From a virus, in IMG/VR virus record IMGVR_UViG_3300035698_035352, positions 1 to 30,485 of that record: a stretch of 30,485 nucleotides of DNA; one strand, given 5' to 3'. Both the position numbers and the translations under genes were made by a program. Every line of letters starts with the position of its first letter. Within the stretch, counting starts at the first letter, position 1. This document shows, piece by piece, positions 1 through 6,121 of the stretch. A model generated the notes under the pieces. That model searched no databases and was not told the DNA's origin. It was given only the letters and a program-made list of their open reading frames with translations.

Positions 1-609
1 GTGCCGGTTTCCGTTACTTGGCTATCGCCAATTGAATCTGACGATTTTGCGGAATACCGGGACAGCGATTTTCTTGAAAAACTCGGTGTCAGTTTAAACA
101 CCCGTTCGCTCTTGGAATTCTGGCCCAAGGGCGGACCGGTATGGGACGGGCTTGGGCGAACCGAGAATGGCGATTTGTTGCTGGTAGAAGCGAAAGCTCA
201 TATCGGGGAGATAAAATCTTCGGCGAGCCAGGCAAGTCCCGCATCACTGGAGCGAATTCAAACTGCGTTGCGTGAAACGCAGCATTATCTGGGCGTGGAC
301 CAAACTATCGATTGGTCTGGGCGATATTATCAATACACCAACCGCTTGGCACATCTGTATTTTTTGCGAGAGGTACACCAGCTGCCAGCTTGGCTGGTGT
401 TCGTTTACTTCGTCAACGACACGGATATGTCCGGGCCGGGAACCAAAGAGGAATGGGGTGACGCAATCAAGGACATGAAATCGGCACTCGGCCTGCCGGA
501 AAACCACTTACTTAGTGAATACGTTATTGATTTGTATGTGGACGTGAATGGCTTGCCGACAGATCCGCCTTTAGTGCTCCGAAAAGCTACTCAGAAAGAG
601 CATTTCTGA
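1..609 (+). CDS. Conserved hypothetical protein with a possible PD-(D/E)XK nuclease-like motif
   Basis: Open from a GTG at the first base, so the true start may lie outside the window. The 202-residue product has a D49 (WDG) followed by a strand ending in E63-x-K65 (LLLVEAKAH), which is the spacing seen in PD-(D/E)XK nuclease folds. The rest contains a conserved-looking NRLAHLYFLRE segment (about 114-124). I recognise this as a scattered bacterial family of unknown role; nuclease activity is inferred from the motif only. There is no signal peptide or membrane segment. Its 3' end overlaps the convergent 95-aa frame by 23 bp. It lies outside the phage module and is probably host accessory DNA. 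Confidence 0.6.
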   Translation: MPVSVTWLSPIESDDFAEYRDSDFLEKLGVSLNTRSLLEFWPKGGPVWDGLGRTENGDLLLVEAKAHIGEIKSSASQASPASLERIQTALRETQHYLGVDQTIDWSGRYYQYTNRLAHLYFLREVHQLPAWLVFVYFVNDTDMSGPGTKEEWGDAIKDMKSALGLPENHLLSEYVIDLYVDVNGLPTDPPLVLRKATQKEHF

Positions 610-874
610 TTGCCAGTCTCAGGATTTCCGCATGGACTTGGGCGCTCCGCATCTGCGCTTCTATCTCTTCAAGATTGACCCAGTGCTGATCCCATAACTC
701 CGCTCCGGCGAGATCCTGCAGCGACAGCGGTTCCAATGCGCCCCACGTTTCATAATTCTTCAATCGTGAAATGCGTTGATGCAAATCCGGTATCCCACGT
801 GTTTTTGGCGACCCGTTTGCATCACTTTCTATCCATATGTGCCAATCCGAATCGTGAAAGTAGTTTCTGATCAT
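587..874 (-). CDS. Small hypothetical protein, 95 aa
   Basis: Leftward frame starting at the ATG whose complement is at 872-874. A longer in-frame start at 943 would lie inside the divergent gene that begins at 873, so the internal ATG is preferred. The product is acidic and rich in Trp and Leu (HDSDWHIWIE near the start, LWDQHWVNLEEIEAQMRSAQ near 60-80), consistent with a small helical protein. I do not recognise the family. Its start codon overlaps that of the next rightward gene by two bases, and its 3' end runs into the preceding gene. It could be a spurious frame, but its length and composition favour a real gene. Confidence 0.45.
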   Translation of the reverse strand: MIRNYFHDSDWHIWIESDANGSPKTRGIPDLHQRISRLKNYETWGALEPLSLQDLAGAELWDQHWVNLEEIEAQMRSAQVHAEILRLAIRNALSE

Positions 875-1682
875 GACCAAGACCCAGGATCTTTTACCAG
901 CCGATACTGCCGGTGCGGAAATCACCCGGTTCAATGCCCTCAAGCATGGCGTGCTATCGCGCTATACGGTGCTTCCCTGGGAGGAGCCGAACGAATATCA
1001 GGCGCTCCTGGCCTCACTTGCCATCGAGCATCGCCCTGAGGGGCCGACCGAGGAGCACCTCGTGGAGGAACTGGCGGGCATTCTGTGGCGGAAGCGGCGG
1101 CTGCGTCTTGCCGAGGCCGCAGCTTACCGGCACGGCCTTGAAGATGCCCTCGAACCCTTTCGCGGCACGGTCAAAACGGCTTTGGTGCACCTGAAAGGCG
1201 GCAAGCAGATTGAGTGGGTTGTCGATGCAATCCGCGCCACACCCGAGGAAACCGCGCAGGAAATCCGTGATCTCGTCGAGGACGAGGGTATGACCGAGCA
1301 ATCTTGCGCGATCCTGGATGCCGGGGGCGCGCAAGCCTATAGTAAGGCCACCGCTGCGCTACGGGACGATACCCGCGAATGGTGGGAGGAAATGCTTTCC
1401 CGCGACCCGGAGGAGCTTGACGAAGACGAGGAACCGGCAACACCCGATGGGGATAGTTTACGTCGTTTCATCGAGACGGAACTCCTGGCCTGGTATGCCA
1501 AGCGACGGAATGAACTTGAAAACCGTCCCCTTATAAAGGCGCACGCCTTCGGTCAGTCGCTGGATCCGAATAAGCTGGCGGGCCTGGCGCGCTACGAAGT
1601 TCATTTGGACCGCAAGCTGGAGCGCACATTAGCTATGCTGCTGCGCCTCCAGGGTCTTCGGCAGGAAACAGGCGGTCAATAA
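873..1682 (+). CDS. Conserved hypothetical protein of a mobile-element-associated family
   Basis: The 269-residue protein begins with a low-complexity leader, then an NALKHGVLSR motif (about 22-31), a TEEHLVEELAGILWRKRRL helix (about 60-78) and a C-terminal RYEVHLDRKLERTLAMLLRL segment (about 240-259). From memory, this combination marks a widespread alphaproteobacterial family of unknown biochemical function, often near transposons and recombinases. The acidic stretch around residue 180-195 (DPEELDEDEEPATPDGD) looks like a linker. The gene is intact and stops at 1682. A degenerate recombinase fragment lies downstream, which fits a mobile-DNA hotspot. No strong ribosome site is visible. Confidence 0.65.
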   Translation: MTKTQDLLPADTAGAEITRFNALKHGVLSRYTVLPWEEPNEYQALLASLAIEHRPEGPTEEHLVEELAGILWRKRRLRLAEAAAYRHGLEDALEPFRGTVKTALVHLKGGKQIEWVVDAIRATPEETAQEIRDLVEDEGMTEQSCAILDAGGAQAYSKATAALRDDTREWWEEMLSRDPEELDEDEEPATPDGDSLRRFIETELLAWYAKRRNELENRPLIKAHAFGQSLDPNKLAGLARYEVHLDRKLERTLAMLLRLQGLRQETGGQ

Positions 1683-2242
1683 TCCGTTTCGCAAAATGTC
1701 CGGGGCTTTCCTTGCCGCAGTCCCATCCGGAAGGACCAACGTGAATGAGGCGCCGTATGACTTGCAAAGCGTTCTGGTGCAGCAAGCGGTTCTATGCATC
1801 ACGCTCAGACACGAAATACTGCTCAAACGCGCACCGCCAAGCGGCATATCGGTTTCGACACGGCGACGGCTTTAGTCAGGCAATGTTTCTGATACGCCAA
1901 TACCCGTAACGGGTCTGTTTCTGAAAGCTCCGTCCCTGCAATGGTTTAAGTCTCGAGTAACGGGTTTCTGCTGCCCGTAAATCGACATGCGCCATACGTT
2001 CGCGGGCGAGCGTTATCGCTCCGGAAATATGGCGGCGGGTGAATGAGGTCGGACAGGCGATCGTCGGCAATGTCTCGAGGGGAAGGCCAAAAATGCCCGG
2101 ACGGCCCCATGAACCGTGAATATGCCTTCCAGAAAGCGCCCAGGTGCACCGCCAGGCCGAAAAGGGGGAAAAACCGATCCCAGGCGCCTGAAGTCAGAGG
2201 ATGGGCTGTATGCGGCTTCCACGGCGCCCGGGGCGGCGGGCC
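1683..2242. other. Gene-poor scar region between hypothetical gene and recombinase fragment
   Basis: No convincing intact gene is seen here. Short frames exist on both strands but none shows a recognisable family. The octamer TAACGGGT occurs twice (near 1908 and 1958). The open minus frame downstream of the recombinase similarity continues to 1946 but is Pro/Arg-rich and does not look like recombinase. I read this as decayed or rearranged DNA. Confidence 0.4.
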
Positions 2243-2671
2243 AAAGCCTCGGGGCAGCTCAACGCCTTCCCGCTCCGCCTCTGCCCGGTATTCCGCAATC
2301 GTTGGTTTAAGTCTTGGTGTACCGGCGTGCTTGGAGTGCACCATCTTTTCCCGCCGCTCGCGTGTGTCCTTCATAATGCCGGCGGCTTCCGGGGCTTCCT
2401 CCCAGAGCGCCACCGTCGCCCGGTCCCTCACCCTGCCCCATGGCTTCGCTATGTTGACCAAATGGGCCTTCTTCTTAATCGGAGAGGGAAAGAGGTACGG
2501 GTTACCTTCGACAACGGGGAGCGTGTCGAGAATGGCCAGCGCCTGCGACGACAGAGTAAGAAACTGCTCCTCTCCCGACTTCGTTACGGGGAGTCGTATC
2601 CGTCCCGCCGTCCGGTCAACATCCACACGCTTCGACGTCAGTGGTTCAGACTTGCGTGCACCTGTCAGGAT
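2243..2671 (-). pseudogene. Fragment of a tyrosine recombinase (phage integrase family)
   Basis: In the leftward frame the residues LTGARKSEPL, then VDVDRTAGRIRLPVTKSG, a TLSSQALAILDTLP segment and NPYLFPS match the N-terminal half of the tyrosine-recombinase catalytic domain, including the first catalytic Arg (TGAR). They are followed by KPWGRVRDRA. The box II H-x-x-R and the catalytic Tyr are missing: after GVELPRGF the frame runs into unrelated Pro-rich sequence until a stop at 1946. The N-terminal DNA-binding part is also absent, because the upstream DNA is the truncated lipoprotein frame. It cannot be an active integrase. It looks like the residue of an older integrated element and is not part of the Mu-like phage, which uses DDE transposition. 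Confidence 0.7.
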
Positions 2672-2823
2672 GCGGCCGAGAGAGCGTGATCCGCAAGACC
2701 CTTGCCGGAGGATGCATAAGATATACCGTTCATCGTATATGACAGCGCGGCCATGCCGGCAGGCGCAGCACAGGCCCCGAGTGTTAAGAGCAGCCCGCTC
2801 AGGGCGAATTTTCGAACATGCAT
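2665..2823 (-). pseudogene. Truncated small lipoprotein, 52 aa
   Basis: The leftward frame begins with ATG at 2823 and encodes MHVRKFALSGLLLTLGAC followed by AAPAGMAALSYTMNGISYAS and ends GLADHALSAAS. The n-region, hydrophobic core and L-G-A-C lipobox (Cys18) are a textbook lipoprotein signal. The mature start (ALSYTMNGISY..SGKGL.DHALSA) resembles a small alphaproteobacterial lipoprotein family that normally continues with a Cys-containing segment. Here the frame stops at 2665, exactly where recombinase-like sequence begins in another frame. I infer a deletion or insertion junction that cut the 3' part off. It could still be expressed as a very short lipoprotein. Confidence 0.55.
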
Positions 2824-3142
2824 TTGCCTGATCCCAACGCCGATATTGAACGCCTCTGACGGTACAGATCGCCGGGGTTCATCTGAGACTCAATAGATTA
2901 AGCCTGCCTTAACCGGTAATGCGATGCCGATCGCGAAATATTGGGGGATCGCCGCCTTTTTGGGACGCGTGCCCGGCGATAGATCGCGGTTCCTGCCCCA
3001 GCCAACTCACAAAAAGTAAATCGGCAATAGGGCCGCCACAATTCAACCACCTTTCGTTCGAACAATCCCCGAAGGATAAAAACTCTTAGAAATCAAGGAA
3101 CTAGCAGCCCAGCCAATGCAGCCAAATAAGCGCCGGGATTCT

Positions 3143-3173
3143 TTACATATTTGTAAGCACTCGAAAATTTTCG
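3143..3173. repeat. Two adjacent palindromes in AT-rich DNA
   Basis: TTACA-TATT-TGTAA (3143-3156) is followed after five bases by the perfect 12-bp palindrome CGAAAATTTTCG (3162-3173). The second contains the CGAAAA core typical of many MuA end-binding sites in the family, here in both orientations. They could be transposase or regulator sites; this is inference only. Confidence 0.4.
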
Positions 3174-3250
3174 TAACTCATTGATTCTAAATATAAAAAT
3201 TAAAAAATAATAACCTCTGGATACGTTGTTAACTGACACTTGATGTTGGA

Positions 3251-3300
3251 GTGATGCCGGATGAGGTCGGATGATACAGGATATACCCGGACGTGGCGGA
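3251..3300 (+). repeat. 10-bp-phased GG/GGAT repeat near the prophage left end
   Basis: GG dinucleotides recur at exact 10-bp steps (3259, 3269, 3279, 3289). The first two are GGATGA and the third GGATAT, giving four near-copies of a decamer of the type ATNNNNNNGG. This puts the same motif on one face of the helix. The array ends around 3300, before the leftward gene. Confidence 0.45.
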
Positions 3301-3456
3301 GTTCCGCGGTAAAGAAGACGAGGCACAAAAATTTTGCGATTTCATCCTGTTCTTGGAGTATCGGGCAAACGGTGCGGATTCACCACTAGAAACTGGAGAA
3401 GTGCCCAGGCGGTTCTCAGGCTCTCAAGGCGTTCTTAAAGACGCTGGAGAAACCAT

Positions 3457-3759
3457 CTATGTGGGTCCTGAACGTCGTTGGGATAGCCGATCGTTCGAAG
3501 CCAGCGGCGGCACGTGGGAAAGGGCGCGATGCAGCCACGCCGGGCTGGAGGTGGCCTGGCCTGACAAGCCGGTTCGGCGTGAGCCTTGACCGCAAGGTGA
3601 ATTACAGATGCTTCCGATGCTGATATTCACATCTCCGTATACGTTGACGGTCGGGGCTTCACCCTTGCCATCGGAAATTCGACTAGGCTCCGTATTCACA
3701 TTGGCGCCAAGCACGCGCCGGATCAGCTGTTCTAGAGCCTGGCTGTCGTCGTCTGGCAT
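3457..3759 (-). CDS. Small hypothetical phage protein beside the repressor
   Basis: The 100-aa product starts at the ATG at 3759, chosen over an upstream in-frame start at 3807 because GGAGGG sits a few bases before it, the best ribosome site in this region. The first 50 residues (MPDDDSQALEQLIRRVLGAN and VNVYGDVNISIG) look like a folded domain: an acidic helix followed by a strand-rich piece. The C-terminal half is Ser/Arg/Pro-rich and probably unstructured. I do not recognise the family. The position left of the repressor and the leftward direction suggest a lysogenic or accessory gene. An antisense frame at 3293-3589 is less credible. Confidence 0.55.
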   Translation of the reverse strand: MPDDDSQALEQLIRRVLGANVNTEPSRISDGKGEAPTVNVYGDVNISIGSICNSPCGQGSRRTGLSGQATSSPAWLHRALSHVPPLASNDRLSQRRSGPT

Positions 3760-3852
3760 ATTCCCTCCGTATGACACTCGCGGGATCTCAGTAGAAACAG
3801 TAACCAAATTGATGGCGACAAGTATGTTTAAATTTGTATGATTTTATGCTTA

Positions 3853-3880
3853 ATTATGCAGTGTTAACAGGGACTTGCAA
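3853..3880 (-). promoter_or_regulatory. Possible leftward promoter for the small gene at 3457-3759
   Basis: On the minus strand TTGCAA (3880-3875) and CATAAT (3858-3853) are separated by 16 bp, in an AT-rich gap of about 135 bp between the repressor stop and this gene. The leader would be about 87 nt. Moderate match to sigma-70-type boxes only. Confidence 0.35.
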
Positions 3881-3894
3881 ACACTGGGCCAACC

Positions 3895-4377
3895 TCACCG
3901 CGTCAACCCTGCGACCCTGAGCATGCCGCCGACCAGCGCGTCCACACCGTCATCATCGACCCCATCGCCTTCGCGGGACCCACGGTTTTTCAGCAGCCAC
4001 GCATAGGATTCTGCGCAGACGAGGGCTTTGTCTTTCGGTGACGGATCGGCGTCACTGTCGGCGATTTCCGCGTCGATAATCCCGATGACCTTGGCCAGCA
4101 GCGCGGCGTCAACCGGCGTGCTTTCCACATTCACAGCCTCTCGGCCAGTCGCCAGCCAATCCAGGCTGACGCCTGCCGCCTGGCACAAGCCATGCAGACC
4201 AAGAAATCTCGGTTCCGTCCTTCCATCCCGCCACGCAGCCAGAGTTTCATCGGTAACTCCAGCATAAGGTGCAGCCTTACCCAGGCCTCCCAACGTCTTT
4301 ATGGCTTGCGCGAACCTCATGCCAAGTTCCCGCGTGTATCTAGGAACGGCCGTTCCATCTTTATTATCGTGTTCCAT
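3895..4377 (-). CDS. CI/Cro-type phage repressor (helix-turn-helix)
   Basis: The 160-residue protein has an N-terminal XRE-type helix-turn-helix (about 18-75: LGMRFAQAIKTLGG, then AAPYAGVTDETLAAWRDGRTEP and LHGLCQAAGVSLDWLATGRE). The remainder is an acidic helical tail, with no Ser/Lys S24 peptidase domain. This matches the short repressors of Mu-like phages that keep the early promoter silent in the lysogen. It is transcribed leftward, away from Ner, with the 183-bp control region between them. Without an S24 domain it should not self-cleave in the SOS response, so induction would need another route. No strong Shine-Dalgarno is visible and the leader from the predicted promoter would be very short. 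Confidence 0.85.
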   Translation of the reverse strand: MEHDNKDGTAVPRYTRELGMRFAQAIKTLGGLGKAAPYAGVTDETLAAWRDGRTEPRFLGLHGLCQAAGVSLDWLATGREAVNVESTPVDAALLAKVIGIIDAEIADSDADPSPKDKALVCAESYAWLLKNRGSREGDGVDDDGVDALVGGMLRVAGLTR

Positions 4378-4391
4378 GTTCTTTTTTTCTC

Positions 4392-4426
4392 ATTATAAAA
4401 CAATGGCTTGTCGAAAATACCGACAA
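4392..4426 (-). promoter_or_regulatory. Repressor promoter with overlapping operator
   Basis: A consensus minus-strand TATAAT lies at 4397-4392, about 15 bp before the repressor start. Just upstream is the inverted repeat TTGTCG-AAAATAC-CGACAA (4408-4426, 6-bp arms), which covers the position of the -35 element. The -35 itself is weak, as expected for an activated or autoregulated promoter. The repeat is a good candidate site for the repressor or Ner. Confidence 0.55.
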
Positions 4427-4451
4427 ATCCCGACAGTATCGCAACATGGAA

Positions 4452-4493
4452 CCGAGATTTATCTTGAAATACCAAGAAATCTCGGCTTATAAT
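4452..4493 (+). promoter_or_regulatory. Early rightward promoter embedded in a nested inverted-repeat operator
   Basis: TTGAAA (4464-4469) and TATAAT (4488-4493) with an 18-bp spacer form a near-consensus promoter reading into Ner. It lies inside an inverted repeat: outer arms CCGAGATTT (4452-4460) and AAATCTCGG (4477-4485), inner arms CTTG (4463-4466) and CAAG (4473-4476). A protein bound here would block the -35 box and spacer, the expected mode of lysogenic repression of the transposition operon. Confidence 0.65.
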
Positions 4494-4495
4494 CC

Positions 4496-4545
4496 ATCCC
4501 GTTCGGGATAAGCCTATCCCGAAAAAAGCCGGCCCGAGGGTCGGC
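4496..4545 (+). promoter_or_regulatory. Structured leader with tandem inverted repeats upstream of ner
   Basis: Just after the predicted start of transcription are ATCCCG-TT-CGGGAT (4496-4509) and the overlapping TTCGGGATA-AGCC-TATCCCGAA (4502-4523), mutually exclusive stems, then an imperfect GCCGGCCC/GGGTCGGC stem (4528-4545). The 9-bp stem followed by six As could also act as a terminator on the opposite strand. They may be DNA operators sharing the TCCCG core or an RNA switch; the sequence does not decide. Confidence 0.4.
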
Positions 4546-4560
4546 CTGCATGAGGACGCG

Positions 4561-4851
4561 ATGGCCACGAAAAACCAGCACCCGGAAGATGTCAAAGCAA
4601 AGGTCCGCAAGAAATGCGGTTCGCTCGCCGAGCTGGCGCGGCGCAATGATTTGTCGCCCTCGACAATACGCAAAGCGCTTTACCGGCCTCAGCCATCCGG
4701 GAACAAGGCTATCGCTAAGCTTCTCGGCAAAACCCCGCACAAATTATGGCCGAAGTGGTTTGACGAAGAAGGCAACCGCATTCCGTCTGCAGAGCAAAAA
4801 GATAGCAGTGCCGATCAAGCCGGTCACGGTCAAAAAAGCGAGGCGGCGTAG
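4561..4851 (+). CDS. ner: Ner-like transcriptional regulator
   Basis: The 96-aa protein carries the Ner/Nlp winged-helix signature near its start: HPEDVKAKVRKK, then SLAELARRNDLSPSTIRKALYRPQP and NKAIAKLLGKTPHKLWPKWF (about 7-67). It is close in length to Mu Ner (75 aa) with an extra Gln/Ser-rich tail. In Mu, Ner dampens both early and repressor transcription after lytic start. The position as first gene of the rightward operon, opposite the repressor, is the expected one. GAGGA lies five bases before the ATG. The stop is followed two bases later by the next gene, so the two are probably translated together. Confidence 0.85.
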   Translation: MATKNQHPEDVKAKVRKKCGSLAELARRNDLSPSTIRKALYRPQPSGNKAIAKLLGKTPHKLWPKWFDEEGNRIPSAEQKDSSADQAGHGQKSEAA

Positions 4852-4853
4852 AC

Positions 4854-5654
4854 ATGACTGAAACCGGCACAATGCTGATTGATATCACGGACGTCACCGT
4901 GCAACCGCGACTGCGGCCCAATTCGGCGGCGCATGTCGAAATGCTCGCCACCTCAATCGGGGAACGCGGACAGATCAGCCCCATCGAAGTCAGCCTGCAG
5001 AACGGCGTTTATGTACTGGTCGCCGGCGCGCATCGGCTGGCGGCTGTATCGCGGCTGGGCTGGCCCCAAATAGCCGCCGTTGTCCGTGGCAGCATGGACC
5101 CGACAGAAGCGCGGATGCGGGAGATCGACGAAAACCTGATACGGCACACCCTGAACCCGCTGGACAGGGCGATATTCCTGGCCGCACGAAAGGGCATTTA
5201 CGAGGAACAGCACCCGGAAACAAAAGCAGGGGTCGCCGGGGGAAAGGCGCGTCAAGGATCAGCAAGCGACACGATGTCGTTTGCTCGCGATGTCGCCGAA
5301 AAAACGGACTTGGGCAAGCGCACCATCGAGCGCGCCATTAGCATCGCCGAGGGCATCCCCCCGGCATTGCGCGAGCAACTGGCCGGGAGCGATACGGCGA
5401 ATAGCCAGAACGAATTGCTGGCGCTCGCGAAGCTGGAACCGAAGGTACAGAAAAAGGCCGTTGCGGCGCTGCTGCGGCCGGAGGCCCCGGCACGGACGGT
5501 AAAGGCCGCCCGCGACGAGATCGAAGGCCGGACGGTTTCAACGGATCCCCACGAATTGCAGCTAAAGGCGTTGCGCCAGGCATGGAACAAGGCCAGCACT
5601 AAGGCGCAAAAGGTGTTCTTGGACGGCCTCCGCGAAGCCGGGGAGATCGACTGA
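4854..5654 (+). CDS. ParB/Srx-fold DNA-binding protein
   Basis: The 266-residue protein has a ParB N-terminal domain: VQPRLRPNSAAHVEMLATSI (about 16-35), the GAHRLAA phosphate-binding motif (58-64, equivalent to the GERR-type box) and IDENLIRHTLNPLDRAIFLA (91-110). A helix-turn-helix follows (FARDVAEKTDLGKRTIERAISI, about 143-164). The C-terminal third is charged and helical. ParB-like CTP switches bind DNA in chromosome partition, but related proteins sit in the early region of alphaproteobacterial Mu-like phages, where the function is not known. There is no ParA or plasmid locus here. It lies between Ner and the transposition genes and overlaps the next start by one base (TGATG). Confidence 0.8.
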   Translation: MTETGTMLIDITDVTVQPRLRPNSAAHVEMLATSIGERGQISPIEVSLQNGVYVLVAGAHRLAAVSRLGWPQIAAVVRGSMDPTEARMREIDENLIRHTLNPLDRAIFLAARKGIYEEQHPETKAGVAGGKARQGSASDTMSFARDVAEKTDLGKRTIERAISIAEGIPPALREQLAGSDTANSQNELLALAKLEPKVQKKAVAALLRPEAPARTVKAARDEIEGRTVSTDPHELQLKALRQAWNKASTKAQKVFLDGLREAGEID

Positions 5655-6121
5655 TGCCCCGGCAACGCGACCCCAAGACACTCGATATATTCGAGGACTG
5701 GGACCCCCCTCAGATCGTAGAGCGGTTCGATGAAAATCGTGTGCGGACAGCAACGCTGAACGCCCGGATTGCGCGGGCGGTTTCGGAAACCCTGACCGAT
5801 TTCACCGAGCTGAATCGCCCCGATATCGCCCGTCGAATGACAGATTACCTGGGCGAAAACGTGACGACCAATATGCTCAACGCATACGCGAGCGAAGCCA
5901 GGCAAAATCATACAATCTCCTACCTTCGGCTTCTCGCGCTGATCCACGTGACCGGCGACAAACGCTTGCTGCAGCTCGGCGCTGATTTGTTCGGGTGTAG
6001 CATCATCGATGACCGCTGGGTTCCCTGGGTGGAGGTCGGACAGCTCGCCGACCGAAAGGATGGTCTCGACCGGGCCTATGACAGCGCGCGACGTCTGGCA
6101 CACCGGACGGTCAAACCATGA
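5654..6121 (+). CDS. Conserved small protein upstream of the Mu transposase
   Basis: The 155-residue protein contains SETLTDFTELNRPDIARRMTDYLGENVTTNMLNAYASEARQNHTISYLRLLALIHVTGDKRLL (about 44-107), an all-helical stretch I know from genes placed directly before MuA-type transposases in alphaproteobacterial transposable phages. Its biochemical role is unknown. The tail is charged (QLADRKDGLDRAYDSARRLAHR). It overlaps the transposase start by 4 bp (ATGA), implying coupled translation and a role in transposition or its control. That role is inference from position. Confidence 0.7.
   Translation: MPRQRDPKTLDIFEDWDPPQIVERFDENRVRTATLNARIARAVSETLTDFTELNRPDIARRMTDYLGENVTTNMLNAYASEARQNHTISYLRLLALIHVTGDKRLLQLGADLFGCSIIDDRWVPWVEVGQLADRKDGLDRAYDSARRLAHRTVKP

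Larger units (their letters stand above)
2824..3456. other. Intergenic region, probable location of the prophage left end
   Basis: About 630 bp with no gene I can support. The left third is ordinary GC-rich DNA. Roughly 3120-3240 is markedly AT-rich, and 3250-3300 is a phased GG repeat. Since the first clearly phage gene is the leftward frame at 3457-3759 and the last clearly non-phage frame ends at 2823, the left transposon end (expected to begin with 5'-TG and to carry several transposase sites) should lie in here. I cannot fix the base: no copy of the right end is available for comparison. Confidence 0.5.

Noticed and set aside
1793-1890. Short frame with a BrnT-like KRHIGFDTATALV stretch
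   Set aside because: Too short, the order of residues differs from the family and no antitoxin follows.
1981-2004. A rightward DMRHTFA that resembles recombinase box II
   Set aside because: The frame has a stop directly upstream and ends within about 20 codons, and it is on the opposite strand from the recombinase fragment. Without more context it could be chance.
2043-2831. Rightward 262-codon frame
   Set aside because: Antisense shadow of the recombinase and lipoprotein fragments; Arg/Ser-rich with no family.
3093-3326. Leftward 77-codon frame across the AT-rich tract
   Set aside because: Amino-acid composition follows base composition; no ribosome site.
3293-3589. Rightward frame of 98 codons near the left end
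   Set aside because: Overlaps the leftward 100-aa gene, which has a strong GGAGGG ribosome site; this one has none and no recognisable motif.
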